Positions 32,565-36,636 of a stretch of 36,636 bases of DNA are shown here, piece by piece. Where the stretch lies: positions 1-36,636 of the forward strand of contig JAKAEZ010000025.1 in NCBI GenBank assembly GCA_021819825.1. The letters run 5' to 3'. Source of the stretch: Planctomycetota bacterium. GTDB taxonomy: Bacteria; Planctomycetota; Phycisphaerae; WQYP01. The notes beneath the pieces were generated by a model. It made no database searches, was not told the DNA's origin, and worked only from the letters and a program-made list of their open reading frames with translations. How positions within the stretch are numbered: position 1 is the first letter of the stretch; each line of letters opens with the position of its first letter. Position numbers and translations under genes: made by a program.

Positions 32565-33968
32565 ATGATTACCACGAATAGATCCATCTACTTCGCGGCC
32601 ACTGTTTCCGCCTTGTTTCTCGTAGCGAATGCGGCATTCAAAAAAGCAAATCCAAGCCCAATCTGGCCTTGGGGGCAGCCGATACGGTCGATCACCGTAC
32701 GCGGTTTCCACCGTACTGCAGTCCTTAGCGATCCGCAATCCCTTCGATACGTCGCAATGACGGCCGACCAAGGGACAAGATTTTATTTTCGTAATGGGCC
32801 ACCGTCTGTACCTTTTAGCAAAGGTGAATATTTTGCGACGGTTAGATTTTGCACCGGACAAGAACTGTACCGGGAATTTTTTGCACGGCGTTATCCGCGA
32901 TCCCTATGCTTCAGCCGGAATGATCCACGATCTCTAAAAACGGATCCCGGAGGCGTCGCACCGGTAGTGCCCCTGTATCATCCACTTCCACTCGCCTTGG
33001 CCAAATTCTGGAGGTTTCTGGTCACACCCGGGGAACGCGGCACCAGGTGCTTCGGCCCGGATACCAAACCATCGGGGATTTCGAACGCTCCGCCCGTGAG
33101 GGGTACAGCGACACACGGGTTCTCCGTGGCACCGACATTTGGGGGCTTTTTCCCACCAGATCGCATTGTATTGTCTGCGGGCGGGATGAACCTGCGCATG
33201 ACGGATAAAGCGAGCATTGGCTATTTGGACGCTTCGCAATATTTGCTCCCTGCTGTTCTGGGCGCACCCGTCGGCGGCCCTGTAAGCAGGGCCGCCATTT
33301 TCCGGCGTGGCAAGAAGGCCCCATTGCTCCTGTGGGTTGCAGCGCAGCGTTATCCCCGCGCATTGATCTTTTCGAAGGCCCGCAACTTCGTGGCTCCGGG
33401 ACAAATTAACTGCCCGCTATACGGCCCGCTGCCCACCCGTTTGTACGCGGCGTATGAAGCATTGCTGCGCGAGGGCCACCCCAAGGAAAACCAGCCTCAT
33501 ACCAACCCCGCGGCCACGACCCAACGGGCGTTGCGTGTGGGGAAAATGTTGCCCGGCGCAGGGCTTGCGATTATCCGGATCGTCTTTGCAAACCGATCGG
33601 GCGCGGTTGTAACGTTAAAGGATAAAGGGCAGATTGACCGCCGCCAGCAGAGTTCGATCAACTACATCGAACGCTCGCAGCGATATTTCGGATGGGGCTT
33701 TCTGGGTAAGGACAACTCTCCACGGTATGCCGCGATGTTCTTTATCCGTGGCCGGAAGATGCCCGAAATGTCATGGGTGGCTGTCGAAAAATATCCACGG
33801 GAATTTATATTCACGCCCACCGATGTCACTTTGCGGAGCAATTTTGTCCGGCTGCCCCAAATTCGCTGCCCGCTGTATGGCCCGTTGCCCGAGGCGCTTT
33901 ACGCCGCATACGAAAAACTGCTGAACAACCGTTCTGAGACGCAACGGCGGTCTGAAAAAGGGAAGTAA
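32565..33968 (+). CDS. unrecognised exported protein with three internal repeats (cassette 1 partner)
   Basis: 467 aa, no family recognised. The N-terminus IYFAATVSALFLVANAAF looks like a signal peptide or anchor. Three repeats of about 110-125 aa follow (roughly 40-152, 195-301 and 330-453). Each ends with a block YPR-x3-F, a spacer and (C)PLYGPLP-x2-LYAAYE-x-LL: YPRSLCF and PLYHPLP in repeat 1, YPRALIF and CPLYGPLP in repeat 2, YPREFIF and CPLYGPLP in repeat 3. Repeats 2 and 3 are close; repeat 1 is more diverged. GGAGG precedes the ATG. It follows the cassette 1 RHS gene by 52 bp, the position where an immunity gene would be expected, but size and export are atypical for that role. The function is open. 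Confidence 0.7.
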   Translation: MITTNRSIYFAATVSALFLVANAAFKKANPSPIWPWGQPIRSITVRGFHRTAVLSDPQSLRYVAMTADQGTRFYFRNGPPSVPFSKGEYFATVRFCTGQELYREFFARRYPRSLCFSRNDPRSLKTDPGGVAPVVPLYHPLPLALAKFWRFLVTPGERGTRCFGPDTKPSGISNAPPVRGTATHGFSVAPTFGGFFPPDRIVLSAGGMNLRMTDKASIGYLDASQYLLPAVLGAPVGGPVSRAAIFRRGKKAPLLLWVAAQRYPRALIFSKARNFVAPGQINCPLYGPLPTRLYAAYEALLREGHPKENQPHTNPAATTQRALRVGKMLPGAGLAIIRIVFANRSGAVVTLKDKGQIDRRQQSSINYIERSQRYFGWGFLGKDNSPRYAAMFFIRGRKMPEMSWVAVEKYPREFIFTPTDVTLRSNFVRLPQIRCPLYGPLPEALYAAYEKLLNNRSETQRRSEKGK

Positions 33969-34091
33969 GGGGCGACCTATTGAGTTTGCCTGTGCTACGC
34001 GGAAAGCAAAACGGGGACGCCAATAGTTAATTTAATGGTGGGGGAATCAGCGTCTTGGTCAGTTATGCAATGTTTTGGGCTACCGGCGAGT

Positions 34092-34119
34092 TTGCTGATG
34101 TTTTGTCATGCGGTATAAT
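34092..34119 (+). promoter_or_regulatory. promoter of RHS cassette 2
   Basis: TTGCTG (34092-34097) and a perfect TATAAT (34114-34119) with a 16-bp spacer lie about 40 bp before the start of the second RHS remnant. The remnant thus appears to have its own promoter, rather than being a passive 3' fragment. Confidence 0.55.
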
Positions 34120-34157
34120 TAACTAGTGCTATTCGGATAAATGCAAGGAATTGTTTC

Positions 34158-34952
34158 TTGGTCGCGTTGAGCGAAACAACCTCGGCAACCAAACTGAACG
34201 GCAAAGACCGCCGCAGCGGCATATCCCTGCAATCCTATAGCTCGATTCCTGACACGGTGTTGAGGCAGGAGCCGCAACCCCGACAGGCCACAGGAGCGGC
34301 GACTCGGGTGCTGCAACGCGACCCAATCGGCTATTCCGGTGGCGTGAATTTGTATAAGTACGTCGGTGGCCGAGCGGTGACGGCGGTGGATCCGTCGGGA
34401 ACGGTCGAATCCTGGGTGGCTCACGAGGGGATACAAATGGGCCACCCCAAGATAACATACGGCCAACTGGCTAAGCGTCCCTCCTGTCCGGCTGGCACCG
34501 CCGGGTGCTGCGCAGCGCGAACGGATTCCTATCCGGCGTTCCTCGGTACGATCACCAGCGCCGGATCCCACTCGACCGCCGGGCACGGGCTGCTTGGCGA
34601 GATCGCGAAGGCTGCTGTGAAGGGCGTTGCCAACCTGGTCCCAGAAACAAAGCTTGTAAGTCTGTGGACCGATAATATCACTCTCAATAGTGTTTTGTAC
34701 ATCTGGGACCTCTACGCAACGTACACACGTACCTACATATACTCATATTGCTGCGGGACGAATTATCAAAACCTCAAGTTCCTTTCCGCCGCTACCAATA
34801 ACCTGCGCATAATTCCCGTAAGCGCCAACCGGTCATCAGACGATCCCAATAACCTTTATCTCCCTGGGTCGATAGCAGGGAGCAAAAAACGCGCCGTGGA
34901 GTCAATCTGGAATGCACTCCATGAGCTTACCACAACGCTCAAGGAGGAGTGA
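34158..34952 (+). CDS. RHS-core remnant fused to unrecognised C-terminal domain (cassette 2)
   Basis: 264 aa, starting with TTG; no better start was found. VALSETTSAT at the start resembles the VALTDxTG strand of RHS cores. After a non-conserved stretch comes RVLQRDPIGYSGGVNLYKYV, then VDPSG near 77-81, the classical end of the RHS-associated core, where polymorphic C-terminal toxin domains begin. The C-terminal domain (82-264) has a paired Cys segment (PAGTAGCCAARTDSYPAFLG), a hydrophobic middle (LNSVLYIWDLYATYTRTYIY), YCCGT, and a closing helix ESIWNALHELTTTLKEE. It aligns by eye with cassette 1. No nuclease, deaminase or ADP-ribosyltransferase motif is seen. The AAGGAGGAG of its last codons is the ribosome site of the next gene. 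Confidence 0.68.
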   Translation: MVALSETTSATKLNGKDRRSGISLQSYSSIPDTVLRQEPQPRQATGAATRVLQRDPIGYSGGVNLYKYVGGRAVTAVDPSGTVESWVAHEGIQMGHPKITYGQLAKRPSCPAGTAGCCAARTDSYPAFLGTITSAGSHSTAGHGLLGEIAKAAVKGVANLVPETKLVSLWTDNITLNSVLYIWDLYATYTRTYIYSYCCGTNYQNLKFLSAATNNLRIIPVSANRSSDDPNNLYLPGSIAGSKKRAVESIWNALHELTTTLKEE

Positions 34953-36260
34953 ATGTTTGGCCGTTTGGCAAAGATGTTTGCGTCCGTAACTTTCCGCGGT
35001 GCCGGCCGAACGATTTCGTCCGTGCAGGTGTTTTCCGCCGCGTTGCTGATCGCCATTATTCCTTCCATTCTTCCATGGTCAGGCGACGAGGATCTTAGAC
35101 CCGCAGGGGCGTGGGAAAAGTTTGCTGCGGTTAAACACATCCCCAAGGCATCGTCGCCCCATTGGCCTCTGTGCCGTGGCCCCGTCGGAGTTCCAATCAG
35201 GGCGGTGCGAGCCGCATTTCTCCGCTTTCGCCCCAAGACTAGAATTGACTTCCTTGGCAAGTTGCTAGGGGTGCCAGGGCGGATTGACTTCTTGCGACTC
35301 TACCCTGTGGCACGCCGGGGCCGGACGGTGGGGGGAGTCTGGCATTTTACGTCCTCTAACGGCGCTGGAAAGAGCCAGACCAAGCTGATCCCGATTGGAC
35401 CTCCGGGATACCTCCATCGGCTCCGCTGGGAGAGGCCCGCACACACTGGGCCCCTGCTGCCCCCAATTCCCGGGTTTCCGCCCCCTGGCTCGCCACCTGC
35501 GGGATCCTTCGCAATTTATTTGGGGGCGTGGTCCAATGGAATGGCCCGTGTGACGGGTTGGATCCCCGGTCCCACTCGGTCGCTTGTGCTTTCGACATCA
35601 GGCGTGCCCAAGGCCCACGCCCTGCGAGCGTTTCAAATTGATGCAGATTATTCCAGCGTGACCGCATCGCTGCAGTGCGAATGGCCGAAACAAAAATCCC
35701 TCTGGCCGCCCGACAAGATAGTGATCTGCGAATCCTTCTGGCCATTTCCCTCCGCTCGCTTTGGCGCTGGTGCGGCTGTTTCCAAGGCGATGCTTGCCTT
35801 TGGGCTACCCCGTGCGCAAGTGGGGCAAGCCCTCGCCACTGCGGAAAAAATTCTAACGCGCCTCTCGCCTGAAGAGAGCTTCCTGCTGCAGATCACGGGT
35901 GTAACCCCGCCGCTAGTGCGGCACGCCCGAAAGACCGTTCGCCAAGCGGTGAGGCTGTTTGCACAAGCCTCCTTTTCTTATTTTTTTCACGGATCGACCC
36001 AGGTCGCCGCAATCTTTACGCGAGTCGGCGGGAAGGACGTTTACGCTGTATCCTGTCGTAAAAAGTCCAGGGCGTTTGGTGGCCCCTGGTTTGAATACTA
36101 TCTTTGTTTCACGAAAAGCGGGCGGCTGTGGTGCGTCGGCCATCAAAGCTGGGAAACGGGTCAGCGCTCACCAGCACAACTTGCGGCCATGGCCGTAAAC
36201 CTTTCCGGCCTGTCGAGATCGCTCTTACCAAGTCCGCGCGGAAAAAAGCGGCACCGGTGA
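34953..36260 (+). CDS. unrecognised membrane-anchored protein, translationally coupled (cassette 2 partner)
   Basis: 435 aa, no family recognised. The start ATG directly follows the stop of cassette 2 (TGAATG) and uses an SD formed by its last codons, so translation is coupled. One N-terminal membrane helix (VFSAALLIAIIPSILPW, about 25-41) suggests an anchored or exported protein. The middle is Pro/Gly-rich (GPLLPPIPGFPPPGSPPAG). The C-terminal third has helices (FGLPRAQVGQALATAEKIL, VRQAVRLFAQASFSYFF) and beta-like segments. I see no resemblance to the repeat protein of cassette 1, although both are membrane or export candidates of similar size (435 and 467 aa) at the same relative position. 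Coding is supported by the coupled start and the long frame. Confidence 0.65.
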   Translation: MFGRLAKMFASVTFRGAGRTISSVQVFSAALLIAIIPSILPWSGDEDLRPAGAWEKFAAVKHIPKASSPHWPLCRGPVGVPIRAVRAAFLRFRPKTRIDFLGKLLGVPGRIDFLRLYPVARRGRTVGGVWHFTSSNGAGKSQTKLIPIGPPGYLHRLRWERPAHTGPLLPPIPGFPPPGSPPAGSFAIYLGAWSNGMARVTGWIPGPTRSLVLSTSGVPKAHALRAFQIDADYSSVTASLQCEWPKQKSLWPPDKIVICESFWPFPSARFGAGAAVSKAMLAFGLPRAQVGQALATAEKILTRLSPEESFLLQITGVTPPLVRHARKTVRQAVRLFAQASFSYFFHGSTQVAAIFTRVGGKDVYAVSCRKKSRAFGGPWFEYYLCFTKSGRLWCVGHQSWETGQRSPAQLAAMAVNLSGLSRSLLPSPRGKKRHR

Positions 36261-36346
36261 TGGCCCAGGTGCGTCGTGCGAAAGCGAATGGTTCCAGTCC
36301 CGATGTGTCGGGATAAAGGACATTCGGACCGGGAAGCTATCCCGGT

Positions 36347-36636
36347 TAACTGTTTACCGCTCTGCGGCGAATAGTCGCAATAACGGCACTGGCGCGCTGG
36401 GGTAATTGGTGGTATGCTTGATTTCACCATGGATGGTGAAGTGCAAAAACATCGCAAACAACTGGTCGCCAACGCAACGCGGTCGCCGATCAGACCGTCA
36501 GCATGGCAAGTAACTGTTTACCGCTCCGCGGCGAATATTCGCAATAACGGCACTGGCGCGCTCGGGTAAGTGGTGGTATGCTTGATATCACCATGGATGG
36601 TGAAGTGCAAAAACATCGCAAACAACGGGTCGCCAA
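36347..36636 (+). repeat. 164-bp tandem direct repeat, cut by the window end
   Basis: The first unit begins TAACTGTTTACCGCTC at 36347 and the second at 36511, a period of 164 bp. The visible 126 bp of unit 2 differ from unit 1 at only 6 positions. Each unit holds a GCGAATATTCGC palindrome (one mismatch in unit 1) and the near-palindrome TCACCATGGATGGTGA. 164 is not a multiple of 3, and the differences are not biased to silent sites, so I do not read it as protein. The array may continue beyond the window. Confidence 0.88.

Noticed and set aside
36414..36569. 51-codon frame starting ATGCTTGATTTCACC in the 164-bp repeat
   Set aside because: The repeat period is not divisible by three and the changes between copies alter amino acids freely, so it is probably chance.
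36347..36636. Integron attC sites as an explanation of the tandem repeat
   Set aside because: The expected GTTRRRY/RYYYAAC core sites are not found at consistent positions, and no cassette ORF lies between units.

Overview
The window reads as chromosomal DNA of a planctomycete, most likely from the class Phycisphaerae. This is inferred from gene content, not from a marker phylogeny. The clues are a pseudopilin with a [11 protein letters not shown] head and a planctomycete-style NILFADWHV tail, PEP-CTERM-type surface proteins, a GT3 glycogen synthase, twin secreted GH35 beta-galactosidases, AIM24 proteins with zinc ribbons, and RHS-core remnants.

Layout. 0-7.6 kb: an RlmJ-like rRNA methyltransferase (-), the signal recognition particle RNA (+), a two-gene AIM24 operon (-), a histidine phosphatase (+), a GT3 glycogen synthase (+) and an MDR oxidoreductase (+) that lies between inverted heptamer arrays. 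7.7-10.3 kb: a leftward operon of three lipoproteins, two LpoB-like and one COG3014-like TPR protein, behind a good promoter. 10.6-13.9 kb: a pseudopilin, a small Gly-rich membrane protein, a strong terminator, a MarR regulator, a TIM-barrel sugar isomerase/epimerase and tRNA-Arg(TCG). 13.85-16.8 kb: three copies of a short element bounded by octamer arrays, on both sides of a Gly-rich PEP-CTERM protein. 16.8-24.2 kb: PheA (chorismate mutase/prephenate dehydratase) converging on a leftward nuoDEFG-pfkB operon; the other complex I genes are not in the window. 24.3-30 kb: two paralogous GH35 enzymes, one carrying an extra sandwich-like domain. 30.5-36.6 kb: an accessory region.

The accessory region is the part most likely to be undescribed. 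It has a PEP-CTERM-like protein ending in an 80-bp heptamer array, then two cassettes. Each cassette is a short remnant of an RHS core (RDPIGYxGGxNLYxYVG) fused to a C-terminal domain, followed by a different downstream ORF. The two C-terminal domains look homologous to each other. I do not recognise them, nor either downstream protein. The first downstream protein is exported and made of three internal repeats; the second is translationally coupled to its RHS gene. The window ends inside a 164-bp tandem repeat.

A second theme is many short intergenic arrays of degenerate 7- or 8-bp units. Unit sequence differs from place to place, but length and style are the same, which resembles the heptanucleotide repeats (STRR) of cyanobacteria. 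All assignments come from reading the sequence; no database search was run.
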